DNA of 64,000 nt from Ampelocalamus luodianensis (Eukaryota; Streptophyta; Magnoliopsida; Poales; Poaceae). The DNA is taken from NCBI GenBank assembly GCA_036346255.1, contig CM070625.1:18561488-18625487 (forward strand). Reading direction: 5' to 3'. Below are positions 11,193 to 20,794 of this stretch, one piece after another (positions within the stretch are counted from its first letter, which is position 1; each line of letters opens with the position of its first letter). The position numbers were made by a program, and so were the translations under genes. Under the pieces are notes generated by a model, which ran no database searches, was not told the origin of the DNA, and was given only the letters and a program-made list of their open reading frames with translations.

Positions 11193-13531
11193 TGTAACAC
11201 CCCAGCCCAACAAGAGCCTAGAATGCTACCAAATTAACATTAAACAATTCTAAGCCAAAACATTTTACCAAGTTTTTCGGCAGAACCTCTCTTGTAATGT
11301 TAACTACCAAGAGATTCCAACATTTGAATAAATCATAAATAATTAATCCGACTTTCAGAATCGTCAATAGGCAATCAAATCATGATACAACTAGCATATT
11401 CAGAGTTATCCAAAAGACGCTACTAATCATTATTACACTTAGTCCAATGCATAACGCATAAACGTAAACAATCTCTAAGCAGTTTGCTCTTTTATTAAAG
11501 TATGAACGAGAAATTTATCAACTTTAAAGGTGGATGACAGTGTATGTGTCCACTTCAAGTCTACTCCTCCCATGCATGTCGTTCTTGCAAATGGTACCTA
11601 AAAACACAACAAAACAAGGGTGAGTCCAAAGACTCAACAAGTACCAATAATGAAGTATTAAACTCATATTTACAACATCAACATTCCATTTCAAAACTTT
11701 ATACAAAAACGCATCTCATGAGATATGTATGCAAACATGCAATGAAACTTTTCTCTTTCACTCTTTGTCGCATTTCACCGTGTAATGCGAGATATGCGAC
11801 AAATCGCCGCATACCATGCCTGTGCTTTCAAGCACAGGGGACCAATTGCCCAATACTCCGCAAGTAAAGGGGACCTCAAGCCCACACTCCACAAGTGTGG
11901 GGACCTCAACCGTCATATGCATGACGGGACCTCAACCAATGCTTGGTCACGCGTGACCAAGTCTTCATTTATCAACATGATGCATATGCGAGTCATGAAT
12001 CATCGTAAACATACCTCCTACTGTAACATCATTTATGAATTTAACTCATTCATACTTCTACCATACTTGTTCATAGACATGCAAATACTCAAGCAACCAT
12101 ACATCATACACATCTCCACAACACTAATAATCATGGTCAACAACATCTATAACATTCTAGCATCCATAGACATCACAATTAACCATAATACGAGCAAACA
12201 TGTACTTGCCTTAACCACGTGAGAATGGGGAATGCGAAGAGGGCGCTGCCCCTGGAATCACGCTCACACCTGAACATAAATATAACTCAATCTAAGACCA
12301 ATATACTGGACCAAAAGCATAAGTAACAACACAGTTGAACTCGCTAAACTCTCAAATGTTTCCAATCTTCCAATTTCTAGCGATCGATTTGGTGTTCACT
12401 GCGGACAGTCAACTTCTAAAATACATAACTTTCTTCTCAGGAGTCCAAATAAGATGTTCTTGGACTTCATTGAAAGTTAATTAAATTCTCTAAATAAACT
12501 TAGTTGGGGAGCCCTTCAAATTCTGCCCTTTACTGCCTCTACCAAGTCAAACTACAGAACAACAATTATCACGTCGGGTTATCTGGACAGTACACTAAAA
12601 CCACCATAAATTTTGCTAAGAAAGTCCAAATCTTGAGTTCTTTATCTCTCTAAAAAGGTATGAAAATTACCTACATTTTTCGTTATATCGAGATCCTCTG
12701 ATTTTGTCTTTAACTAATGGCTTAACCCAGTTTCCTACACACTGTCCAAATACTAACAGATCAGCAGGACAGCGACACTAAAAAATTCATATCTTTTGAT
12801 CCGTATGTCGGAATCCGGTGAACTTGGCGGCCACCGAAAGCTAAGAACATAACCCAACTATCTCTAAGAGGTCAGCTCCCCATATGCTGCCTCTAACATC
12901 AAGAAAACCGTCGTCCAAACTAATGGACAGAACGCGATCTATTAAACCGACGCAATTCAATCTACCAAACGACATCAACCGCAACTACTACGCATCAACC
13001 AATGAAGAACACGTGACGTTACCCTTGTAGAATCACAGAAGGATGAAGATCTTGCCCCGCGAAGTTGATCTCCTTCCCTCGCCTTGCTCCTTCCTCCAAT
13101 GGCCGGCAGCGAGGAGCACCAAGACCGGCACAAGGGCGACATGGCAGCCAAGGAGGACGGCATGGAGGGGAGGCGGCATCAATGGGAGGGCGTGCTGATA
13201 CAGCGGCGGCCTTGTAGCACGGTTATCTGTAGCAAACCCTAGGGTTTTCCTTCCTTCTTTGTTGATGGTTGATTTCCTCATGGGCCATGGGCCACTATAG
13301 CTAATTTCCCCCGCTTAAGGATGGCCACCACCTACCACCTTTGGGCCAAATACCAATGGGCCTGAGGCCCCAGCCCAGGTTGTCCAAATTTTGCTGTAAA
13401 CCCCCTCTTTAACTGCTTAAATAATTATTTTCTAATTGGTCGTTCCCTCAATTCAATTTCTAAATAGTCCTTCTCTTTAAATAACTTAATTCTCTCTCGA
13501 TAATCCTTTTGAATACATTTGGGGTATTACA
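11193..13531 (-). mobile_element. Solo LTR (Ty3/gypsy, 2339 bp) inserted in element B gag
   Basis: The sequence starts TGTAACACCCC (11193) and ends GGGGTATTACA (13531), with GCAAA duplicated exactly on both sides (11188-11192 and 13532-13536). The gag frame of B resumes right after it. On the minus strand it reads from a TGTAATACCCC start through a GC-rich leader to an ACTCACCCTTG segment near 11620, similar to the tails of the other gypsy LTRs here, so its own direction is minus. No internal genes are present, so it is a solo LTR left by LTR-LTR recombination. Its length is close to LTRs of rice RIRE3-type elements. Confidence 0.9.
11806..11965. repeat. Array of short palindromes each followed by GGACCTCAA
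   Basis: Within the solo LTR, successive units carry a small inverted repeat (CTGTGCTTTCAAGCACAG; CCACACTCCACAAGTGTGG; CGTCATATGCATGACG; TTGGTCACGCGTGACCAA), and most are followed by GGACC or GGACCTCAA. The palindrome sequence differs from unit to unit while the linker motif is kept. A degenerate unit (AATACTCCGCAAGTAAAG) is also present. Confidence 0.65.
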
Positions 13532-13810
13532 GCAAATCTAAAGGCAAAAGGCCACAAACAAAGAGCTCAACGGAAGTTCGAGCTGTAAGTGACAAGGAGC
13601 CGCGAAGCTCCAAGCAATACTCCGACCGGGGCAAATGTAAATGCCCTGAACAGAAGTCAGACATGCCAAGATGGTGCCTTTGCCATAAAAAGGAGGGGCA
13701 CGATCTTCAAAATTCACGAGTTTTCCAACAAAAACTTGAGGGCTATTATTCTGGCAAAGGGTCACTTCCATCCATCGAAGAGGTGGGACAAACAAGTGGT
13801 CGGAAGTAGT
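13532..13810 (+). pseudogene. Element B gag C-terminal part, decayed
   Basis: After the solo LTR the frame continues with Lys/Ser-rich sequence and then CLCHKKEGHDLQN and GYYSGKGSLPSIEEVGQ. This corresponds to the degraded zinc-binding and linker region of TAT-type gag, where a C-x-x-H...GH pattern precedes the protease. Not all metal ligands remain. Confidence 0.6.
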
Positions 13811-14040
13811 CAGAGGATGATGAGGGGATGCTGTACCAGGTCCCCGAGCACACGATCGATCACGTCCATGGGGGATTATCGACATACTAGTCGAAATGAC
13901 AGCTTAAGGCTGTCGAACGTGAGGTAAACTCTATCGGCCATCCTATTGTCCATAAATTACCTAAGTGGTCAGAAGTCACCATTTATTTTGAAAAGGATGA
14001 TTGTCCAATCTCTTCTACTTGACCTGGTCCTTTTTCGATT

Positions 14041-14349
14041 GTGGTCGAACCTACCATCAACAACTGTCAAGTCCTTCGGGTTGTAATTGATAGTGGTAGT
14101 TCCCTCAATATGCTCTTTACGAGTGCCCTGGATGAAATGCAAGTTCCCAGGACGAAAATAAGACCACTGCGGTACTCATTTCATGGTATCGTACCTGGAT
14201 CTTCGGCCAAATCTATTGGCCAAGTTTCCTTTCCTATTACGTTTGGAACACCGAGCAACTTCAAGACGGAGAAAATCTCCTTTCACGTGGTCGATTTTGA
14301 TACATCTATAATGCAATTCTTGGTCAATCTACATTGGCGAGGTTCCTAA
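14041..14349 (+). pseudogene. Element B aspartic protease
   Basis: This is an open frame of 102 aa with VVIDSGSSLNMLFTSALDEM near its start; DSG is the retropepsin active site, followed by the usual hydrophobic stretch. RYSFHGIVPGSSAKSIGQVS and FHVVDFDTSIMQFL fit the rest of the domain. It would cut the gag-pol polyprotein. The frame ends early (after FLVNLHWRGS) through a frameshift near 14335. Confidence 0.78.
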
Positions 14350-14629
14350 TGGTGGCTCATTATGGTTACCAATGCTTAAAGATGATGCCAAGTCGCAAAT
14401 AAGTTATCGCAGTCCGCTGTGACAAGAAGATGACGCTCACATGCGACGAAAAGTCCCTTGAGCTAGTGGGCCAGATCCCTACTCGAGAAACTCATAACGT
14501 GCAGCACTTGGTGAAGCACTTGAAACCAAAGGTTGCACTAAAGCCGAATGATCAAGTCAATGAAATTTCACTTGATACAGCGGAACCCTCGACTGTTCGC
14601 ATTGGAGTCGCCCTCGACACCACATAGAA

Positions 14630-15330
14630 AGACACGCTCATTACCTTCCTCCGAGCAAACACAGATGTCTTCGCGTGGCAAGCATTCAACATGCCCGGGG
14701 TCCCCAGGGAGGTGATTCAGCACAAGTTAGCTCCATGGCCTGATAAGAAGCTCGTTAAAGAAAAGTTACAATGCTTTGCACCCGATCGACGAGAAGCTAT
14801 CCGGTCGAAACTCGACAAACTACTTAAAGCAAGTTTTATAAGAGAGGTCGACCACCCCGATTGTTCGACCAACCCTGTAATGGTTAGAAAATATAATGTT
14901 AAGTCGAGAATTTGCGTAGATTTTACTGACTTAAATAAAGTTTATCCAAATGATGATTTTTTCCTTCCTCGAATTGATCAATTGGTTGATTCTACTGCTG
15001 GTTGTGAGATGTTAAGTTTTCTATATGCATATTCTGGATATCATCATATTAGTACGTGTTTAGATGATGAAGAGAAACCCACATTTATTACTCCATAGAT
15101 TTTTTTGCTATTTTAAAATGCCATTTGGATTAAAAAAATGGTTGGTGCTTCCTTCCAGCGTCTTATGCCAAAGTCTTTTTCTCCTCAACTAGGTTGAAAC
15201 TTCGAATCCTATGTTGATGATCTAGTCGTAAAAAGCATAAAACGTCTTGATCACATTTTCAACCTCTAAGAAACTTTCGACAACCTCAGAAAACACGGAT
15301 TGAAACTCAATCCGAGAAGTATGTGTTCAG
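14630..15330 (+). pseudogene. Element B reverse transcriptase
   Basis: The 135-aa frame 14691-15098 has MPGVPREVIQHKLAP, KLLKASFIREVDHPDCSTNP, RICVDFTDLNKVYPNDDFFL and IDQLVDSTAGCEML. These are RT blocks 1-3 of TAT-type elements. Past a stop near 15098 the frame continues as MPFGLK and then YVDDLVVKSIKRLDHIF (about 15210-15265). YVDD is the catalytic box and is intact in wording, but stops and frame changes surround it. Confidence 0.83.
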
Positions 15331-15399
15331 AGTCTCTTCAGGAAAGTTACTTTGATTCCTTGTCTATACTCGAGGCATTGACGCCAATCCTAAAAAGAT

Positions 15400-16288
15400 C
15401 ACAGTCATGGAACAAATGCGCTCTGACCACAAAGAAAGATGCCAAAAATTCACAGGATGCATGATGGCTTTAAGTCGTTTCATCGCATGACTAGGAGAAA
15501 AATGTCTTCTTTTCTTTAAACTTCTTAGAAAACATGAAGGTTTCGAGTGGTTCGAGCAGGCAAACAAAGCCTTCAGGGATATCAAGAAATACCTTATGAG
15601 TGCTCCAGTCTTGGTCTCTCCACATCCAGATAAACCACTCCTATTGTATTTAGCTGCTATGCCACAAGAAGTGTAGTACTGGTCGCTGAACATGAAAATA
15701 CTCAATGACCAGTATATTATATAAGTGAAGTTTTACATGGACCGAAGGAGTGTTACCCTCAAGTCCAAAAACTTCCATATGCCCTCCTCAGAAATTGATC
15801 CATTATTTCCAGGCACACAAGTTAACCATGTGTAGTCTGAGTTTCACTTAGGAGAGGTCCTCCAGAATAGAGTCAAACTTGGGGAGTTCGACCTCCATTT
15901 CATGTTCCAAACGACCATTAAATCCTAGATCTTGGCAGACTTTATCACGGAATGGAAAAATCCTGAACCAGTTCAGAGACCCGAGTACAAATCTCACTAA
16001 CTCCTAGTGGCTCCAGGGCTAGGGTGGTCTAGGTTTCTCCAACCAGAGAGACCTTAAAATATACTATATAATTAAACTTTCCCGCTACTAATAATGTGGT
16101 GGACTACGAGGGTTTACTAGCTGGTATCCGAGCAACAAAAGCACCTAGGATTCGTTGACTGCTTGTGAAAGGTGATTCTCAATTAGTCATGAATCAGGTA
16201 TGAAAAGAGTACCAATGCTCTAATTCGACCATATCTCAGTACTTATCCGAAGTCCGAAAGCTTGAAAAATATTTTTTTGATTTTGAGG
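15400..16288 (+). pseudogene. Element B RNase H region (two RNase H-like domains), decayed
   Basis: Readable pieces are KFTGCMMALSRFIA (about 15450), HEGFEWFEQANKAFRDIKKY (about 15535), SAPVLVSPHPDKPLLLYLAA (about 15600) and then VYYISEVLHGPKECYPQVQK. Further on come YEGLLAGIRATKAP and LVKGDSQLVMNQV (about 16100-16200), the second RNase H-like domain typical of the TAT branch. SEVRKLEKYFFDFEV ends at the insertion at 16289 and continues at 17404. Many stops. Confidence 0.78.
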
Positions 16289-17398
16289 TGATGAGGACAG
16301 ACCTAACATATGTGCATCTTCTCCATCTCAAGTTGCTATATTCAAATTGTGTGCACTCTTTGGTGCGTGTAGTCTCAACCGCCACATGAAAATAAGATGA
16401 ACAATTCCACATTAATATGACACCAACGGATGTCATCGCTTATGTGATGCAAATAGTTAGCCAAGAAGTAATGAGTTGTAAAGTTAAACTTTACAACTTG
16501 AATTGAATTATAAACTCTAGTTCCAAACAACTTACTATGAGATCATCCTAGAACACACACATTGTCCTAAATACTACTTCAACACCATCTGGGCCAATCA
16601 CCAAAGCTAGAACAAAATAAATTAATCAAGAGGTGAATCTTTTCCTCAAAGAGCTACGTGTTAATTTTTATAAGAATAGATTGCTACCTAATGCCTCTAC
16701 TTTACTTGTTATAAGGTTTCATGAAGAAGATTTGGAGGCAAAGAAAAATTGGCTACTACAACATCAAGAACAAAGGAACCAATACTCAACAATGCATGTT
16801 GCCTATTGGTGCAAGGAGATGAGCAGTGGGATCCATCTGTAGGAGAACAACCAGTGGGCCCACTAGCAAATGTCAACATCAAGATGATGTCACCATGTAT
16901 GTCACTAGCAAATGTCAACATCAAGATGATATCATCGCATATGTCATCATGGCTACAGAGGATCGGTAACAACAAAAGATCATCATGAATGCGACGCAAG
17001 CGCATATGCCATTAAGGTCACTGTAGCAAACCGACGTACTGTAGCACCACCCTAAACATGTATAAATAAGAGGGTACTCCTCCATGTAAGAGTAGAGTTG
17101 ATTTGGAGAAATAGAACACATGTTCCTTGTTTGTATGTGAGCCATTTCCACCACTAATTGGGATTGGGTGTTATCTCTGAGTTGCCACTCGTGTTGTTCT
17201 TGTGATTCTTTGGGATTGCTTGAACATATTTTCTCCACGATAGCGAGTAGACGAAGACCGTAGCGTGTGGTTGAGTAATTTGAGTGCGGCAGATTGCCGT
17301 ATAGAGACGATGGTTGGCTGCATCAATTGCTAGGTTGCACGGGCTAGTTATCCATAATCCTACATCGTGAAGATCGAAACAACGCCGCGCCCGCATCA
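16289..17398 (+). mobile_element. LTR-type insertion F (1110 bp) in element B
   Basis: It starts TGATGAGGACAG (16289) and ends CGCCCGCATCA (17398), with TGAGG duplicated on both sides (16284-16288 and 17399-17403). Removing it restores the B frame from FFDFEV to QYIPRKDNF. The inside has a coding-like stretch at 16590-16770 (GPITKART, then NLFLKELRVNFYKNRLLPNA), which resembles the C-terminal tail of some grass gypsy polyproteins. A direct duplication of about 50 bp (16861-16945) and a TATAAATAAGAGGGTAC promoter-like motif at about 17060 follow. It is probably an internally deleted gypsy element or a solo LTR; the tail-like ORF favours the former. Confidence 0.7.
16861..16945 (+). repeat. Direct duplication (about 50 bp) inside insertion F
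   Basis: The string CACTAGCAAATGTCAACATC followed by AAGATGAT occurs twice, about 50 bp apart, with small differences after each copy. Short duplications of this kind are common in LTR leader regions. Confidence 0.7.
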
Positions 17399-17403
17399 TG
17401 AGG

Positions 17404-17618
17404 TTCAATACATCCCTCGAAAGGATAATTTTCTCGTTGACCAGTTAGCTCTATTAGCTTCTTCCCGATCACCTATACCACAAGGAGTCTTCTTGTAAAA
17501 GCGCTAGAAGCTGTCTTTGGTCGAAATACCAGAAACTGCTACAAATGAGATAGCCTATCTAGAATACAAAGATACTTGGATGAATACCATCTATGAATAT
17601 CTTCAGAAGGGTACTATA
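17404..17618 (+). pseudogene. Element B RNase H end and integrase linker
   Basis: The frame reads VQYIPRKDNFLVDQLALLAS, then SPIPQGVFL and, past a stop, KDTWMNTIYEYLQKGTI. In TAT-type elements the same order (domain end, DNxLAD-type motif, then the Trp-containing linker before the integrase zinc finger) is found. It breaks off at 17618, where CACTA-1 begins. The rest of integrase is not found in the window. Confidence 0.75.
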
Positions 17619-17965
17619 CACTACTACAGAAAATGTCTTCACAGACGGTTCAAAAACGTCATCACAGACGGTTTCGTGAGCCGTTTGAGTCTATGGGTCA
17701 GTGATGACATGAGTAATCACAGATGGTTCTTCAAACCGTTTGTGATGCATACTGTCACAGACAGTTATTAACTCAGAACCGTCTGTGATAGGTAACTATC
17801 ACAGATGATTTGTAGATAAAACCGTCTGTAATAGTTAACTATCACAGAAGGTTTGTAGCTGAAACCATCTGTGATGACTTTTCTCTATAGACGGTTTGTA
17901 GCTGAAACCATCTGTGATGACTTTTCTCTATAGACGGTTTGTAGCTGAAACCGTCTGTGATGGTT
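17619..17965 (+). repeat. CACTA-1 terminal and subterminal repeat array
   Basis: Many copies of a motif close to TCACAGACGGTT occur in both orientations (for example TCTGTGAT/ATCACAGA), spaced 25-50 bp apart. Such subterminal repeats are the binding sites of the CACTA transposase in known elements. Three near-identical units of about 53 bp (17868-17960) share a GACGGTTTGTAGCTGAAACC core. Confidence 0.8.
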
Positions 17966-18016
17966 TTTCTCTATAAAGTCTCCAAGCAGTGGCTGCTTGT
18001 ACCTTTAAAATCAGCA

Positions 18017-18018
18017 CC

Positions 18019-18077
<59 letters not shown>
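18017..18077. repeat. (TA)n microsatellite left of CACTA-1 hairpin
   Basis: This is an uninterrupted TA dinucleotide run of about 60 bp. A shorter broken TA run (about 18482-18507) lies on the other side of the hairpin. Confidence 0.95.
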
Positions 18078-18081
<4 letters not shown>

Positions 18082-18482
18082 CGTAGTCCTCACCACTTTC
18101 GAGGGTTGTCCACGCAAAGATGAGGAGGATGAGGCAGGCGACCACGGACAACTTCATCGAGCCCCAGAAGTTCAAGAAGCATGGCGCCAAGAGAGCGTAA
18201 GAACATCCAATTACCGGATGTCGCCGATGGTAATTGGAAGTCGCCGTGTTCGTAAAGTAACGTGGTTGATACTAGTCGGAGTAGTTGTGCGTCCACGTCA
18301 CTTTCTAAACACAGCGACGTCCAATTACCTGTCGACGACATCCAGGTAATTGGATGTCCTGACACTCTCTCGGCAGCCATGCTTCTTGAACTGCGAGGTT
18401 CGATGAAGTTGTTTGTGGCTACCGCCTCATCCTCCTCATGTCGTGGACGACCCCCCAAAGTGGCTGAGGGACTACGAACAAT
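18076..18482. repeat. Long inverted repeat (hairpin, about 407 bp) in CACTA-1
   Basis: The left arm starts ATTGTTCGTAGTCCTC and the right arm ends with the inverse, GAGGGACTACGAACAAT. Arms of about 190 bp pair imperfectly across a short spacer around TGATACTAGTCGGAG. Matching landmarks on both arms include TTCAAGAAGCATGG / CCATGCTTCTTGAA and TGAGGAGGATGAGG / CCTCATCCTCCTCA. A transcript would fold into a long double-stranded stem. Confidence 0.85.
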
Positions 18483-18574
18483 ATATACATAATATATATA
18501 TATATATGATGTCAGTTTTAAAGGCATAAGCAGGCACTACTTAGAGACTTTATAGAGAAGAGATCAGGATCCAA

Positions 18575-19003
18575 GGGCACAATCTATACACAATACATAA
18601 CAGCAAGTAATCTAACAGCTCAAGGCACAATTAATCTATACACAATATCACATCCAATTGTATTTGTGACATCAATTCATCATAGAAGTATCATCTAAGG
18701 GCACAATTTATACACAATACAAAACAGCAGGTAATCTAACAGCTCAAGGCACAATGAATCTATACACAATATCATATCTAATTGCATTTGTGACATCAAT
18801 TCATCATAGAAGTATCATCCAAGGGCACAATCTATACACAATACATAACACCAGGTAATCTAATAGCTCAAGACACAATTAATCTATACACAATATCACA
18901 TCTAATTGCATCTGTGACATCAATTCATCATAGAAGTAGGTAATCTAAGGGCACAATCTACACACAATACATAACAGTAGGTAATCTAAGAGCTCAAGGC
19001 ATC
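18575..19003 (+). repeat. 124-bp tandem repeat, about 3.4 copies (CACTA-1)
   Basis: Units start with GGGCACAAT-TATACACAATA at 18575, 18699, 18823 and 18949, and include ATCTAACAGCTCAAGGCACA and GACATCAATTCATCATAGAA. The period is 124 bp (126 once). The same unit, inverted, forms the longer array in CACTA-2. Confidence 0.9.
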
Positions 19004-19239
19004 CATTCATGCCGATGAAGCAATCCGCGCAGGCAGGATGTCCGTGGCTGCATGCTATCTCATCCTCCTCATGCTGCTTGGTCTTAGACGTCCATGGTAA
19101 TTAAAGAAATCATGATCCAGTGCAGACACGACGCGGCAACGGCGGCAAACACCTGCCACCACCAGCACAACCCACATCCAGGGGAGAGAGGCAGATCTGG
19201 CCGAGGTGAGGTAGCCGAGGGAGCAGAGGGGAGCGGCGT

Positions 19240-19410
19240 ACCTCGATTCGGCGGCGTAGATGGCGGGGCGAGCTCGATTCGGCGAGGGAGATGGCAGGGC
19301 GAGCTCTATTCGGTGAGGGAGATGGCGTTGAGCTCGATTCGGCGGTGTAGATGGCGGGGCGAGCTCGATTCGGCAAGGGAGATGGCGGCGAGGTTGAATC
19401 GGCGGCGGAG
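19240..19410 (+). repeat. GC-rich minisatellite (CACTA-1)
   Basis: There are five or six imperfect units of about 30 bp built on GGCGAGCTCGATTCGGCG followed by GGGAGATGGC or TGTAGATGGC. It is the inverse of the minisatellite at 35680-35880. ORFs here (19094-19444 and opposite strand) are repeat translations, not genes. Confidence 0.8.
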
Positions 19411-19794
19411 GAGTCGCGATGCGGGAGCCCGGCCAAAGTCGTAAACCCTAGCGCACCGGGGAGTGACGAGTTAGGGCGTAAACCCTAGCGCGCGGCTCCT
19501 ATTAATAAAGGTATATCACAGACGGTTATATTATGGAACCGTCAGTGATACGTATCACAGACGAGTCCATAATATAACCGTCTGTGATATGGTCTCATAT
19601 CACAGACGATTCCATAATAGAACCGCTCGTGATATCACGTATCCCCATAATAGAACCTTCAGTGATATGTATCACAGACGGTCTCATAATAGAACCTTCA
19701 TCCTTTTGTCTATTTTAGAAAGAGGCAATCTGGGCCATAGGATGTTGATCCAACGGTGAGAAAATGTGATCTAAAATTATGCTAAAATCGTTAA

Positions 19795-20000
19795 TTTTAT
19801 GGCAAGTAGTCCAACATCTCTGCAAAGAAATTGGCATATTCATGCCTAATCCTACAGTCATCGCTGCAGAAGATAGCGTAGTCGTCCCACCCTAACACGC
19901 CGCAGCCGGTGCTTGTGCACTGGTGGTCGTCCTCCGACGGCTCCCACACCCAGCCCAGCAGCGGCCCGACCATCCTTGGCAGAGTTCACCATCGCTTTGT
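19795..20000 (-). pseudogene. Tail of captured F-box/MYND-like gene (CACTA-1 copy)
   Basis: Read on the minus strand, this stretch matches the final part of the gene in CACTA-2 (35070-35260). It includes the zinc-ligand segment CTSTGCGVLGWDDYA, a degraded match of the following CSDDC-type part, and the end with LDYLP-like coding. There are base changes and small indels relative to the CACTA-2 copy. Homology ends near 19985 at the junction with element C. It shows that CACTA-1 once carried more of the captured gene. Confidence 0.8.
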
Positions 20001-20794
20001 GCCAACAGCATGCGATATCAAGCATAAGTGATCAAGAGAAACCTGCTATTCCGATATCCTACACCAAGGGTAGCCATTGTCAATTGAAATGCTGCCAACC
20101 AGATAAGTTAGAAGATTGTGCATGTACCCACTGTGGAGAAATAGGCCATAGTGCTGATGAGCACAATATCAATTGTTCCAGTTGCGAAGGAAACCATTCC
20201 GTTGGAAAATGTCCCATGATCAAGATCACATGTTTCTTGTGTGAAAGCGATGATCATTATCCGAGCCAGTGCCCTATGTATTCCGTGTTGACTTCTGCAA
20301 CACAACGTCAGCGAGAAAATTTTCGAGCTACTGTCAGAACATTAGCAAAAGAAGGCAAATCATTGTCAGTACAAGATATGTCAGCTAAAGAATCACAAAG
20401 GCAGGATGTTGACCGTGGCAACCCACCTCAAAAGAGAAGCGAGCCAGTATCATCAAGAGTGTGTTTTGAATGTGGTGAGCAAGGCCACTATGCCAAGAGA
20501 TGCCCTGCAAAGCATCAAACTTCAACCTTCAAGAAGATTAGTCGTTCCGGTGCAATATCACCAGGCAAGCCACAATGTCCGCCACGTGTATATTATAGTT
20601 GTCGCAAGGAAGGTCACTACATCAGCCAGTGTCCTCAGTGGAACCATTCACTAACTCCAGATGCAAGAATACCAGAAGTCAGTTCAGTCAAGATTTTAAC
20701 TCCCAGAGCAGGTGGTCATGCAGCAAGATCCGTGTGTCCAGCTAAGCAGTCAAAGAAGAGATGTTTGTGCGATGATGTTACCAAGAAAGTCTAG
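19990..20794 (+). pseudogene. Element C gag C-terminal part with several CCHC zinc knuckles
   Basis: This is the last roughly 265 codons of a longer open frame (19913-20794). The frame's first 25 codons come from the antisense gene tail in CACTA-1 and are not part of gag. Knuckles in order are CTHCGEIGHSADEHNINC (atypical spacing), CSSCEGNHSVGKC (one residue short), CFLCESDDHYPSQC (canonical CX2CX4HX4C), CFECGEQGHYAKRC (canonical) and a last one, SCRKEGHYISQC, lacking its first Cys (YYSC). Between them lie basic linkers. Such knuckles bind RNA in retroelement gag. No cut is needed within the frame, unusual for this otherwise ruined element. A host CCHC protein is a less likely alternative because decayed pol follows directly. 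Confidence 0.65.

Larger units (their letters stand above)
10016..17618 (+). mobile_element. Element B: decayed TAT-lineage Ty3/gypsy retrotransposon, multiply interrupted
   Basis: Fragments of gag, protease, reverse transcriptase, RNase H and the second (aRNase H-like) domain, and the integrase linker, run in order on the plus strand. Wording such as TDLNKVYPNDDFFLPRIDQL and LSRFIA followed by APVLVSPHPDKPLLLY is characteristic of the TAT branch (RIRE2-like) of Ty3/gypsy. Many stops and frameshifts mark it as old. It is split by a solo LTR (11193-13531), an LTR-type insertion (16289-17398) and CACTA-1 (from 17619), and its left part was cut by element A. No LTR of its own is visible. Confidence 0.83.
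17619..19985 (+). mobile_element. CACTA-1: truncated CACTA element, inverted relative of CACTA-2
   Basis: It begins with the terminal sequence CACTACTACAGAAAATG, identical to the inverted right end of CACTA-2. Then come subterminal CACAGACGGTT-type repeats (to about 17960), a TA tract, a 407-bp hairpin, 3.4 copies of a 124-bp tandem repeat, a GC-rich minisatellite (19240-19410), a second block of subterminal-type repeats (19510-19690) and, antisense, the last 190 bp or so of the captured F-box/MYND-like gene (about 19795-19985). Homology to CACTA-2 stops there and element C follows, so the distal half and right terminus are missing. Upstream bases are ata (17616-17618); the partner duplication is lost. 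Confidence 0.85.
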
